Source: Microvirga pudoricolor | GTDB taxonomy: Bacteria > Pseudomonadota > Alphaproteobacteria > Rhizobiales > Beijerinckiaceae | Assembly (NCBI RefSeq): GCF_016892705.1 | Contig: NZ_JAFEMB010000001.1 | Span: 1,178,001 to 1,242,000 of the forward strand | Length of the DNA: 64,000 bases | Direction of reading: 5' to 3' | Part shown: positions 16,430 through 25,151 of the stretch, one piece after another | Layout of the letters: every line of letters starts with the position of its first letter | Position numbering within the stretch: the first letter of the stretch is position 1 | Made by a program: the position numbers and the translations under genes | The notes under the pieces: model-generated | Told to the model about the DNA's origin: nothing | The model's database searches: none | The model's input: only the letters and a program-made list of their open reading frames with translations

Positions 16430-16750
16430 ATTTGCCTACCTGAAAAAATTTAGACAGCCGGCCTCATGATGAGCGAAGCTGCGAATTTCCAATCTGCCCC
16501 TGTTGAGCATATCCCATTTGCGCATCGGAGATGCAAGCCCGCCCACCGTCCGGGCAAGCTGTCGTTCCAATTATTATTGAGCCCGTGGGTCGCGTTGACT
16601 ATGAATGGTCGAGAGATTTCGATTACCGACAATGTACTTGGCCCCGCGAGGGAGTGGTCCGCAAATTTCTCAGAGCAACGACGAGCCTATGTTGTCGAAA
16701 TCTCTCATCCCGAGCATGTATATTCGACCATTATCTAGCAAATCATACAA
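16430..16750. other. AT-rich intergenic stretch at the edge of the glycan island
   Basis: This stretch is clearly richer in A+T than the rest of the window, especially from about 16,690 on. I see no convincing gene. It should contain the promoter for the minus-strand methyltransferase unit and the 5' region of the broken plus-strand gene. The composition supports horizontal acquisition of the 13-18 kb block. Confidence 0.6.
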
Positions 16751-18142
16751 ATGACGTGCATGAGAATGTACATTTATACAATAATTACCCTCCTCGGGTT
16801 GGTGATTTTATTTCTAATTTACTTATACACATTCTGACCGGGGATCCTGACGTCAGATTCCCTTCATCAACTCCATCAAGCACGATCCGGCCAGTACGAT
16901 GACTGGCATCCTCCACTCATGTCCTTGTTATGGTCAATCCTGCTGACGCCAGCTCATCCATCGGTGGGATACTTCATATTCCAAGCATCATTGCTGGGCC
17001 TGGGGTTCGGGCCCGTCGCCGCAAGCCCCCTTTTCGCCGGAAGACGGCCTGCCTGGGCCGTTTTGCTGGGCGGCCTGTGCCCGCCGGTCTGGATCATCGC
17101 GGGCGTGCTTTGGAAGGACGTCCTGTTGGCGGCGTTCTGGTTGTGCTGTTTCGGCTCGCTCTTGTGCGCAAGACATAGCTTGAAAGCAGGGAGGAGAACG
17201 CCTTTCCGGGCCATGACGGCCGTTGCTGTCGTCTTTGGAATCCTCGGCTGCCTGACGCGGATCAACGCCGCGCCCGCCTTTATCCCACTTGTGCTCGTGC
17301 TGGCCCCCTTCGGCAAAGCGAGCGTAAGGGTTGGCTTAGCGGGCGCCATGCTGGCCTTCGCCCTAAGCGCTAACACTGTTCTCAACGCCTCTCTGAACGT
17401 CGAACGATGGCATGTCAGCAGCGTCTTGTTCATTTTCGACCTGGGCGGGATGAGTTCGATCGAGAAGACAGTTCTCCTCCCAGGATCCTGGACCGCCGAG
17501 GAGCGGGCTCAGCTGACCGATACCTGCCATGACCCGAAATATGCCAACTCGTATGTTTGGGGGTCCTGCAGGTTTGTCTCGGACAAAATCCGGGAGCAAA
17601 AGCTTTGGGGAGCGGACGAGCTTCGAAACACGTGGGTCCAGGCGATCATGCAACATCCTATGGCCTATGTCAGGCATCGGCTGCAGCACTTCTTCAGCTT
17701 CCTGCAACAGCCCGAAGGTTATGGTGTTGGGGTGACCTATCCGAACGACTTCGGCATCACATTCGAGCAGGGCCCGATGTTCAGGACAATGCTCGCCGTA
17801 GTCGGCGCGAAGGATCGTGTCGGCCTGCCGGTTCCGGGCTCTTGGCTGCTGGGCTGGCTTGTCTACGGCATCGTTCTTTTCGGAGCGATCCTGTGCTCGA
17901 CCGTGAGTTCATGCCGCGCCGTCCTAGGCGCTGCCACCGCGTCGGCCGTCATCTATCTGCTCTGTTACGTGGTCGGCGGCGTCGCCAGCGACTACCGATA
18001 TGGATATTGGTCCGTGGTCGCCCTGACGGTGTCGTCTCTCTATCTGCTCCATGACCTGTCAGGCGCGCTATGGGCGCGCCTGACACAGGGCAGGTCTCGC
18101 ATGGGCGAGATTGTGTCCAACCCATCATGCGGCCAGACGTGA
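16751..18142 (+). pseudogene. Multi-pass membrane glycosyltransferase-like gene interrupted by an in-frame TGA at 16835-16837
   Basis: The frame from ATG 16751 (or 16760) encodes a membrane span (YIYTIITLLGLVILFLIYLY), then TGA at 16835-16837, then continues without another stop to 18140-18142. Directly after the TGA the frame reads PGILTSDSLHQLHQARSG and QYDDWHPPLMSLLWS, a conserved extracytoplasmic loop of GT-C-like polytopic membrane proteins. It is followed by about eight more hydrophobic segments. The homology-like sequence upstream of ATG 16919 shows that this ATG is not the natural start. The most economical reading is a TGG-to-TGA nonsense change, since Trp or an aromatic residue would fit before PGI. 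A call from 16919 alone would give a truncated 407-residue protein. It lies divergent from the methyltransferase/glycosyltransferase pair and probably belonged to the same glycan system. A sequencing error cannot be excluded. Confidence 0.75.
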
Positions 18143-18250
18143 CCCTCGGGCGCTCCCAGGACGGGGCGTAAGCGGGGCGGCCATGCCGATCCGCGCACGT
18201 GTCGGCCCAATATCCAACCACCCTTCTCCTCAACGGGGCGGATAGACCCA

Positions 18251-18748
18251 TCACGCCCCGCGCTTCGCCACGTGCGCGGCGAGTTTTCCCAGGGTCTGGG
18301 CGCCGTATTCGACGGCTCCGAAGCCGATCGCTCCTTCCCGGCGCTCCTTGGACGGGTGCATCTGGCGCAGGGTGAGCACGGTCTTGCCGTCGCTCTGCTC
18401 GTCGAAGGTGACGAGCATACGGAAGCGGCCGGGGTCGTCGTCCTCGTCCGCGCCGTGCTCGACCTCGATGAGGGCCGGGGCCTCGACCCGCAGGAACCGC
18501 ATCCGGTTGCCGTAGCGGGTGCCGTCCGGAGCCACCATGTCGAACCGCCAGAGCCCGCCGGGCCGGAGGTCGATCTCGCGGGTCTCGATCGAAAAGCCGT
18601 CGGGCCCGAACCATTGCGGGATCTGGTCCGGATCGGCCCACGCCGAGAAGACCAGGCGGCGGGGCGCCGCGATGACCCGGCTCAGGACGATCTCGCGGTC
18701 GAGGGGCCAGTCGCTCCAGGGCGAGGCGGAGTTTTGCGATGGGATCAT
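18251..18748 (-). CDS. SRPBCC/AHSA1-type START-like protein
   Basis: The 165-residue protein belongs to the SRPBCC helix-grip superfamily (AHSA1 branch): DREIVLSRVIAAPRRLVFSAWADPDQIPQWFGPDGF at the N-terminus, then RPGGLWRFDMVAPDGTRY, FLRVEAPALIEVEHG and a C-terminal helix (AVEYGAQTLGKLAAHVA). Members bind hydrophobic ligands, but the function of this branch is mostly unknown. ATG 18748 lies seven bases after the stop of the upstream ArsR gene. The ArsR-SRPBCC pairing is common in proteobacteria and suggests the regulator controls this protein, perhaps in response to a small molecule. Confidence 0.85.
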   Translation of the reverse strand: MIPSQNSASPWSDWPLDREIVLSRVIAAPRRLVFSAWADPDQIPQWFGPDGFSIETREIDLRPGGLWRFDMVAPDGTRYGNRMRFLRVEAPALIEVEHGADEDDDPGRFRMLVTFDEQSDGKTVLTLRQMHPSKERREGAIGFGAVEYGAQTLGKLAAHVAKRGA

Positions 18749-18755
18749 CAACGTC

Positions 18756-19091
18756 TCAATCCTTCGGGGTCATGCGTTGGATGTGGGCTTCCATGCGGTC
18801 GAGGCGGCTCTCCCAGGCACGGATATGCTGACGGATCCACGCTTCGGTGGCCTCCAGAGCGCCCGGCTCGATCCGGCAGATCCGGACCCGTCCGGCCTTC
18901 TCGGAGACCACGAGCCCGCTGCGTTCGAGAACCTGCACGTGCTTGAGCAGGGACGGCAGGGCGATGTCGAACGGCTCGGCGAGTTCGCCGACCGATCTCG
19001 GACCCTCGCACAGCCGGCTGACGATCGCCCGACGGGTCGGATCCGCGAGGGCCGAGAAGGCCCGGTCCAGGTTGGTGTGATAGTTAGCCAT
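18756..19091 (-). CDS. ArsR/SmtB-family winged-helix transcriptional regulator
   Basis: The 111-residue regulator reads NLDRAFSALADPTRRAIVSRL at the N-terminus, then the recognition helix region SVGELAEPFDIALPSLLKHVQVLERSGLV and the wing SEKAGRVRICRIEP. The typical ArsR metal-site cysteines are absent, so it is more likely a non-metal-sensing member of the kind paired with SRPBCC proteins. ATG 19091 sits seven bases after the -10 of a good promoter, so the mRNA may be leaderless. A 9-bp inverted repeat brackets that promoter and is the obvious autoregulatory operator. Co-transcribed with the SRPBCC gene. Confidence 0.88.
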   Translation of the reverse strand: MANYHTNLDRAFSALADPTRRAIVSRLCEGPRSVGELAEPFDIALPSLLKHVQVLERSGLVVSEKAGRVRICRIEPGALEATEAWIRQHIRAWESRLDRMEAHIQRMTPKD

Positions 19092-19095
19092 GACG

Positions 19096-19138
19096 GAAAG
19101 TATTGACCGGCGACGCGGACCGATCAAGAAATACTTTC
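19096..19138 (-). promoter_or_regulatory. arsR promoter with operator-like inverted repeat
   Basis: On the minus strand, TTGATC (19127-19122), a 17-base spacer and AATACT (19104-19099) form a sigma70-type promoter. The exact inverted repeat GAAAGTATT (19096-19104) / AATACTTTC (19130-19138) covers the -10 on one side and abuts the -35 on the other. A regulator bound to both arms would block RNA polymerase. Confidence 0.6.
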
Positions 19139-19416
19139 AGATGTGGCTAAGTTTTCGCCTCGGGATCGCGTGTCCGTCCAGACCTCACCGGATGGAGAGG
19201 CTCAAACGGGGTGCAACACGTGCAACGGCCGTCTCAACCTGGCCGTTTCGACGAACAGGGGTGGTGTTTGGACCGATCTATCGTCCGGCCGACTGGCCGT
19301 GCGACGGCGGTGGGACCCCTCGGGCGGATGGCGTCTTTCGCCTCTTTCCGCCGCGACCCGTCTCCCAGCCCCCATCGTATCCCAGCATGCGAAACGCGGA
19401 TAGGCCGGGCGGCGGC

Positions 19417-20406
19417 TCAGGCGCCCGGGCGCGGCTCCGGCCCCGTCTCGGACGCCTTGTCCGGCTCCACCTCCCGCCTGCGGCCGAAATCGGGCTCCGC
19501 CGTTTCCTGGCCGGACGAGATGATGCCGCGGCGGATGGCGCGGGTGCGGGTGAAGAGGTCGAACAGCTTGTCGCCCTCCCCCCAGCGGATGGCGCGGGCC
19601 AGCAGCGCGATGTCCTCGTTGAGGCGGCCCAGCATCTCCAGCACCGCGTCCTTGTTGTGCAGGAACACGTCGCGCCACATGGTGGGGTCGGAGGCCGCGA
19701 TGCGGGTGAAGTCGCGAAAGCCGCCCGCCGAGAACTTGATCACCTCGGATTGCGTCACGGTCTCCAGGTCCGCCGCCGTGCCCACGATGTTGTAGGCGAT
19801 GAGGTGCGGCACGTGGCTCGTGATGGCGAGCACCAGATCGTGGTGCTGGGCCGACATCACCTCCACGTTCGACCCGAGCGCGGCCCAGAAGGCCCGCACC
19901 CGGTCGATGGCGGCCTCGTCGGTGCCCTCCGGCGGCGTGAGGATGCACCAGCGATTGTGGAACAGGGTCGCGAAGCCCGCATCGGGGCCGGAATGCTCGG
20001 TGCCCGCCACCGGATGGGCGGGCACGAAGGCCACGCCCTCGGGCAGGTGCGGCTGCACCTGGGCCACCACGGAGCCCTTCACGGACCCCACGTCGGACAC
20101 GATGCAGCCCGCCAAAAGATGCGGCCGCAGGGCCTGGGCCACCGCCCCGCAGGCACCCACCGGCACGCACAGGATGACGAAATCCGCACCCCTCACGCCC
20201 GCCAGTTCGGTGGTCGCCTCGTCGGCCAGGTTCAGCTCGCGCACCCGCGCGACCACGCCCTCGTCCCGGTCGATCGCCACCAGGGTGTCGGCCAGCCCCA
20301 GATGGCGGGCCGCCCGGATGATGGACGAGCCGATCAGCCCCAGGCCCACGATGGCGACGCGGCGGAAGAGCGGTGCCGCGAGGGGCGGACCCAGGCGCTC
20401 AGGCAT
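19417..20406 (-). CDS. tyrC: Prephenate/arogenate dehydrogenase
   Basis: The 329-residue NAD(P)-dependent enzyme of tyrosine synthesis has the Rossmann motif [16 protein letters not shown] near the N-terminus, [26 protein letters not shown], the catalytic-His region [18 protein letters not shown], and [16 protein letters not shown] with [20 protein letters not shown]. It oxidatively decarboxylates prephenate or arogenate; the substrate preference cannot be read from sequence. ATG 20406 overlaps the end of hisC by eight bases. The order chorismate mutase, hisC, tyrC makes a compact tyrosine/phenylalanine branch operon. The C-terminus is a charged extension rich in Glu, Pro and Arg. Confidence 0.9.
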   Translation of the reverse strand: MPERLGPPLAAPLFRRVAIVGLGLIGSSIIRAARHLGLADTLVAIDRDEGVVARVRELNLADEATTELAGVRGADFVILCVPVGACGAVAQALRPHLLAGCIVSDVGSVKGSVVAQVQPHLPEGVAFVPAHPVAGTEHSGPDAGFATLFHNRWCILTPPEGTDEAAIDRVRAFWAALGSNVEVMSAQHHDLVLAITSHVPHLIAYNIVGTAADLETVTQSEVIKFSAGGFRDFTRIAASDPTMWRDVFLHNKDAVLEMLGRLNEDIALLARAIRWGEGDKLFDLFTRTRAIRRGIISSGQETAEPDFGRRREVEPDKASETGPEPRPGA

Positions 20407-21499
20407 GGTCGCGCCCGAGGAACGCGCGCAGGGTCTCGACCAGGAGGCGGTTGGCCTCCTCGGTCCCCACGGTGAGGCGCAGGGCATCGGGCAGGCCGTA
20501 GCCGTCGATGCGGCGCAGGATCAGGCCCCGGCTCGACAGGAAGGCGTCCGCATCCCGGGCGGTCCGGCCGGGCTCTTTCGGGAAGTGAATCAGCATGAAG
20601 TTGCCCACGCTCGGCGTGGTCTTGAGGCCCAGCGCCCCGATCTCCTTGGTGAGCCAGTCGAGCCATTGCTCGTTATGGGCGATGGCGCTCGCCACATGGG
20701 CGTCGTCCCCAATCGCCGCGATCCCGGCCGCCATGGCGGGGCCGTTGACGTTGAAGGGGCCGCGGATGCGGTTGACCGCGTCGATGATGGGGGCGGGCCC
20801 CACCATCCAGCCGAGGCGCAGGTTCGCGAGACCGTGGATCTTCGAGAAGGTGCGGGTCATCACCACGTTGTCATGGGTGGCCACAAGTTCGAGCCCGGCC
20901 TCGTAATCGTTGCGGCGGACATATTCGGCATAGGCCGCGTCGAGCACCAGGATCGTGTGCGAGGGCAGCCCCGCATGGAGGCGCTTGACCTCGTCGAAGG
21001 GGATATACGTGCCCGTGGGATTGTTGGGGTTGGCCAGGTAGACGATCTTGGTCTTGTCCGTGACCCGCGCCAGGAGCGCGTCGACATCGGTCCGGTAGTC
21101 CTTCTCGGGCGCGATCACGGGGGTTCCGCCCGCCGCCAGGATGGCGATGCGGTAGACCAGGAAGCCGTGCTCCGAATAGAGCCCCTCGTCGCCAGGGCCC
21201 ATATAGGTGTTGGTGATGAGCGAGAGCAGTTCGTCCGAGCCCGAGCCGCAGATGAGGCGCTGCGGGTCGAGGCCGTACTTGGCCGCGATGGCCTCGCGCA
21301 GCTTGGTGGCCGAACCGTCCGGATAGAGTTCGAAGTGGTCCGCCGCCTTCAGGGCCGCGATGGCCTTCGGGGAGGGTCCCAGAGGGGTCTCGTTGGACGA
21401 GAGCTTGTGGATCTTGGCCACCCCGACGGCGGCGCTCTTGCCGGGCACATAGGCCTCGATCTGCATGATTCCGGGACGGGGCTGGGGACGGGCGGACAT
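20399..21499 (-). CDS. hisC: Histidinol-phosphate/aromatic aminotransferase HisC
   Basis: The 366-residue fold-type I PLP aminotransferase has [15 protein letters not shown] at the N-terminus, [28 protein letters not shown], the pyridine-contacting [10 protein letters not shown], the PLP lysine in [17 protein letters not shown] and the C-terminal Arg in LRLTVGTEE. HisC catalyses the histidinol-phosphate transamination. Located between chorismate mutase and tyrC, it probably also transaminates prephenate or phenylpyruvate and hydroxyphenylpyruvate; this is inference from context. ATG 21499 is chosen over 21577 because the domain begins there. Confidence 0.9.
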   Translation of the reverse strand: MSARPQPRPGIMQIEAYVPGKSAAVGVAKIHKLSSNETPLGPSPKAIAALKAADHFELYPDGSATKLREAIAAKYGLDPQRLICGSGSDELLSLITNTYMGPGDEGLYSEHGFLVYRIAILAAGGTPVIAPEKDYRTDVDALLARVTDKTKIVYLANPNNPTGTYIPFDEVKRLHAGLPSHTILVLDAAYAEYVRRNDYEAGLELVATHDNVVMTRTFSKIHGLANLRLGWMVGPAPIIDAVNRIRGPFNVNGPAMAAGIAAIGDDAHVASAIAHNEQWLDWLTKEIGALGLKTTPSVGNFMLIHFPKEPGRTARDADAFLSSRGLILRRIDGYGLPDALRLTVGTEEANRLLVETLRAFLGRDHA

Positions 21500-21628
21500 G
21501 GGGGTTCCTGCGGGTGGACGGGAGGTTCGGGCTCTCGGCCAAGGCTCTAGAGCATCGGGCCCGAAAGGGGAATGCACTTTTGGAACATCGGCGATGCGCC
21601 GCGCGCGACGCCCGGTCCGGCAGGCCGG

Positions 21629-22459
21629 TCAGCCGACCCGGAACCGGGCCGCATGGCTGCCGATCTCGGCCAGGTCCGCGAGGCTGGCGCCGGCCTCCGT
21701 CAGGGCTTTGCGCAGCGCCTCGGGCGCGAGATCGCCCGGCGCCGCGATGAGCACCGACAGGCCGTTGGCGTCCGCCGCGCTCGCCACGGCCTCGCCGCCG
21801 AGGCCGGCCAGGGCGCCCGTTGCGCCCTTGTGCCAGCGCTCGAACTGGGCCGCATAGAGCACCACGTCCCGCACGGCGGCGTCCGTCAGCGGCTTGGAGA
21901 TGCAGTAGACCGGGGTTCCGGCCGGGTGGTCCGGCCGCTCGATGAAGGGAAGGCGCGCGATGATCTTGGGACGGTCGGCCTCGGCCAGCGTCCGCCACCA
22001 GGCCCCGCTCGAGGCCCCCTGGTTCAGGCGGAAGATCCCCAGATCGCCCCGGCTCGCCGCCACGGCCTCGATCACGGCGTCGGCGCTCGGATGCATCGCA
22101 TAGGGCACCGTGAAGCCGAAATGGAACCGGGCCGAGTCGCGCATGGGCGCGTCCCCGCCCGACACGTCCGCGTGGACCGCGTAAGGCGCCTGCACATAGG
22201 TGAAGGTCGCGATGATGACCCGCCAGATGCTCTCCACGGTGTCGAGGGGCAGGAGCCCCCCATGCCGCTCCGCCAGGGCCCTCATCATGGAGGCCTCGCG
22301 TCCGGGCCGGAAGGCGGATCCGGAATCCGACGTCTTCTTGACCTGGATCAGCCGCTCGATGATCGTCCCCCGCTCCATGAGCAGTCGGTGCATCTCCTCG
22401 TCGATCCGGTCGATGTTCTGGCGCAGTTCGGCAAGGGTCGGAGCGGGTGTGTCGGACAC
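21629..22459 (-). CDS. AroQ-type chorismate mutase with a C-terminal domain
   Basis: The 276-residue protein begins with an AroQ helical domain of about 90 residues: LAELRQNIDRIDEEMHRLLMER, IIERLIQVKKTSD, FRPGREASMMRAL, and DTVESIWRVIIATFTYVQ. It converts chorismate to prephenate. The remaining 180 residues (FHFGFTVPYAMHPSADAVIEA, RGDLGIFRLNQGASSGAWW, ARLPFIERPDHPAGTPVYCI) do not show the TRF motif of prephenate dehydratase, though the general layout is reminiscent of one. The function of this part is uncertain. It is the first gene of the aromatic branch unit, 129 bases before hisC. Confidence 0.83.
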   Translation of the reverse strand: MSDTPAPTLAELRQNIDRIDEEMHRLLMERGTIIERLIQVKKTSDSGSAFRPGREASMMRALAERHGGLLPLDTVESIWRVIIATFTYVQAPYAVHADVSGGDAPMRDSARFHFGFTVPYAMHPSADAVIEAVAASRGDLGIFRLNQGASSGAWWRTLAEADRPKIIARLPFIERPDHPAGTPVYCISKPLTDAAVRDVVLYAAQFERWHKGATGALAGLGGEAVASAADANGLSVLIAAPGDLAPEALRKALTEAGASLADLAEIGSHAARFRVG

Positions 22460-22526
22460 GGAAAACTCACCTTGAATGGGTGGGAGGCGCTCTCTCTCCT
22501 TAACGGCCCAAGGCCAAAGAGCAACC

Positions 22527-23510
22527 TCAATCCCGGACGGGCTGCGGCTTGCAGGCGATCGGACCCGCGCATAGGGCTCGGGCCAGTTCGTCCGTCCGCA
22601 GCCGCCGCCCCTCGGCGGTCGGGTGGAAGATGGTGTCGTACATCCGTTCCAGGGGCTGGAGGCCGCCGCCGGGGACGTCCACCCATTCGCCCCCGCAGGA
22701 CGTGAACAGGCCCCTCGCCCGCTTGAGCAGGTTCTGGCGGTTGCGAATGTTCGCCTGGTCCATGAGGTAGATGTTGTCGGGCGTCCCGATCACGCGCACG
22801 CCCCGCCCCGCCAGGGAGCGGATGCTCGCGCAGAGGATCTGCCGCATCGGTGGCGAGACCGTTCGTCCCATGGAGGTGGTGCGGGCGCTGTCCTGCACGG
22901 TGGCGGGGGCGGGCCGGGCATCCGAGAGATCGAGGTCGCCATGATCGTCGACCCCGAAGCGCCAGTAGCCCTGCCGGGGAAGCGCGTCCCCGTCCCGGAT
23001 CCTCACCAGCTGCTGCCACAGGAACGAGGGTTCGAGATGGCGGATGTAGCCCAGCTTCAGGCGCCACGGCAGGCTCAGGAAATAATCCAAGCCCTCCTGA
23101 TGGCCCACCTCCGCGCTCATCTGGTTCATCTCCGTGGTGCGCGCATAGGCCTGGGTCTCGAGGGGCAGGAGCAGGATGTCGCCTGCCTGGAGGGCCGGCA
23201 GGGGGTCCGTCTCCTGCAGGGTGTACAGGACGTTCACGTGGCTTGCCGCGTTGACGGTCCGCAGACCCGTGAGGGCCTCGAGCCGCCGCGCCTCGATGCC
23301 GAACGTCGCATTGGATCCTGCCACGACCACGATCCGGCCCGGCGGCGCTTGCAGGAGCCTCAGCTTCTCGTGCCGGATCCAGGCGACCCATCCGGTCTCC
23401 TGGCGATGGGGGTTGAGCCTCCCCGCCCCGAGGATCCCGAGGAGCAGGACCAGCCCGAAGACGATGATCGTTCCGGCGCAGAAGCCGGCGAGGTAACGTG
23501 CCATGGGCAT
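22527..23510 (-). CDS. SGNH-like periplasmic protein partnered with an MBOAT acyltransferase
   Basis: The 327-residue protein has an N-terminal membrane anchor (FCAGTIIVFGLVLLLGILGAG) and an SGNH-like fold: RIVVVAGSNATFGIE (GSN at residues 65-67 in place of the usual GDS), DILLLPLETQAY in the middle, and MYDTIFHPTAEGRRLRTDEL near the C-terminus, supplying the D-x3-H pair. Such proteins usually work with a DltB/AlgI-type MBOAT to O-acylate a surface polysaccharide in the periplasm. Its ATG 23510 overlaps the MBOAT stop (TGATG), so the two are translationally coupled. The acceptor glycan is not identifiable. Confidence 0.75.
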   Translation of the reverse strand: MPMARYLAGFCAGTIIVFGLVLLLGILGAGRLNPHRQETGWVAWIRHEKLRLLQAPPGRIVVVAGSNATFGIEARRLEALTGLRTVNAASHVNVLYTLQETDPLPALQAGDILLLPLETQAYARTTEMNQMSAEVGHQEGLDYFLSLPWRLKLGYIRHLEPSFLWQQLVRIRDGDALPRQGYWRFGVDDHGDLDLSDARPAPATVQDSARTTSMGRTVSPPMRQILCASIRSLAGRGVRVIGTPDNIYLMDQANIRNRQNLLKRARGLFTSCGGEWVDVPGGGLQPLERMYDTIFHPTAEGRRLRTDELARALCAGPIACKPQPVRD

Positions 23511-25009
23511 CAGAACTGGAAATAGAGGAATTCGCTCTCGCGGGCGAATTGCAGCAGGACGATCAGGGCGACGGCGAACAGCGCCCCGTAGCCGATTCCG
23601 GCGGCGAACGAGGGCCGCCACGAGAGGGCGCGGCGGGAGGTTTGCGGCGCCACGAACCAATCCGGGTAGAGACCGGGCCGGAACCGGTAGAGAACCACGT
23701 ACATGTTGGGAGCCGCCACGCACAGGAGAAGCAGGGCCGCCACGAGCCCCAGGCCTTCGACCGGCCAAGCGTCCGGGAGAAGCGGGCCGCGGGCCCCCAG
23801 CATCGTCTTGACCATGATCCAGGCGCCCCGGAAGGTCTCCGCCCGGAAGAACACCCAGGCGAAGACCACCGCCAGGAAGGTCAGCCCCCAGGACAAGCCC
23901 CGGGACAGGCGGAACCCCATCCGGGCGGCCTGGGCGCGATAGGCGTGGTTGATCACCAGGTAGAGGCCGTGCAGGCCGCCCCAGATGACGAAATTCCAGG
24001 ACGCGCCGTGCCACAGGCCGCCGAGCAGCATCGTCAGGGCGAGGTTCGCGTAGCGCCGGGCCGTCCCGCGGCGGTTGCCGCCGAGGGGAATGTAGAGATA
24101 GTCCCGCAGGAACCGCGACAGGGTGATGTGCCAGCGCCGCCAGAAGTCGATGATGCTGGCGGACTGGTAGGGGGACAGGAAGTTGACCGGCAGCAGGATG
24201 CCGAACATGCGCGAGATTCCCAGCGCCATGTCGCAATAGGCCGAGAAGTCGAAATAGATCTGAAGCGCGTAGGCCAGCGCGCCGAGCCAGGCCTCCACGA
24301 AGGACATGCGCAGCCCCTGGTCGAAGGCGAGGAAGACGGGGGTGCTGTACTGCGAGATCGTGTCGGCGATCACGACCTTCTTGAACAATCCCACGGACAA
24401 GAGCGTGAGGCCCACGGCGACGTCGAGACCGCGGTCCCGGGGCGACCGGCTGGCGAATTGCGGCATCATCTCGCCGTGATGGAGGATGGGGCCGGCGATC
24501 AGGTGAGGAAAATAGGTGACGAAGAGGCCGTAGCGGACCGGGTCGGGCTCGCTCGCCTTACGGGCGTAGGTGTCGACCAGATAGGCGATCTGCGTGAAGG
24601 TGAAGAACGAGATGCCGATGGGAAGGGCGATGTCCTTCATGGCCCAGTGGGCCCCCAGGACATCGCCGAGGTTCAGGAGATCGCCGATGTTGGAGACCAG
24701 AAAATCGGCGTACTTGAAATAGGCGAGGGCCGCCAGGTTGAGCGTGACGCCAGCGACCAAGAGGTGGCGGGGCCGGTCGGGCCCCGACAGGGACCTAGCC
24801 CGCACAATGGCCCGGCCGAACGCGAAATTGAGCGCGATGGAGGCCAGCAGGATCGGCAGGAAACGGGCCTCCCACCAGCCGTAGAAGAACAGGGACGAGA
24901 CCAGGAGCCACAGGTTCGCGGCGCCCACGCTCCAGCGGCGCAGGACCCAATAGGCGGCCAGCACCGCCGGCAGGAAACCGAACAGGAATTCGGGCGAATT
25001 GAAGAGCAC
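23510..25009 (-). CDS. MBOAT family O-acyltransferase (AlgI/DltB-like)
   Basis: The 499-residue polytopic membrane protein has the AlgI-like start [79 protein letters not shown] and the catalytic-His motif [21 protein letters not shown]. It would transfer acyl groups across the membrane to an exported glycan. I chose GTG 25009 because family members begin almost exactly there; ATG 25048 is a possible longer start. Coupled downstream to the SGNH-like gene and divergent from metX. Confidence 0.88.
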   Translation of the reverse strand: MLFNSPEFLFGFLPAVLAAYWVLRRWSVGAANLWLLVSSLFFYGWWEARFLPILLASIALNFAFGRAIVRARSLSGPDRPRHLLVAGVTLNLAALAYFKYADFLVSNIGDLLNLGDVLGAHWAMKDIALPIGISFFTFTQIAYLVDTYARKASEPDPVRYGLFVTYFPHLIAGPILHHGEMMPQFASRSPRDRGLDVAVGLTLLSVGLFKKVVIADTISQYSTPVFLAFDQGLRMSFVEAWLGALAYALQIYFDFSAYCDMALGISRMFGILLPVNFLSPYQSASIIDFWRRWHITLSRFLRDYLYIPLGGNRRGTARRYANLALTMLLGGLWHGASWNFVIWGGLHGLYLVINHAYRAQAARMGFRLSRGLSWGLTFLAVVFAWVFFRAETFRGAWIMVKTMLGARGPLLPDAWPVEGLGLVAALLLLCVAAPNMYVVLYRFRPGLYPDWFVAPQTSRRALSWRPSFAAGIGYGALFAVALIVLLQFARESEFLYFQF

Positions 25010-25151
25010 GGCCAAGCCTGTGACGTCGAATCGCCGGAGCGCTATCATCGCCGACCCGCCCAGGCAAATGCGATTTTCGAACCCGCCCCGTCCATTGACG
25101 GCGGCACCCGCCCGAACTACCGGTATGTTCGTAAAAACGAACGCCGGATCC

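Noticed and set aside
16531-16902. 123-codon plus-strand frame in the AT-rich gap
   Set aside because: No family features, and it is out of frame with the conserved membrane-protein sequence that begins at 16751.
25010-25151. SAM-II riboswitch before metX
   Set aside because: metX in alphaproteobacteria often has one, but I could not find the conserved pseudoknot segments; only a small GTTCGT/ACGAAC hairpin is visible.
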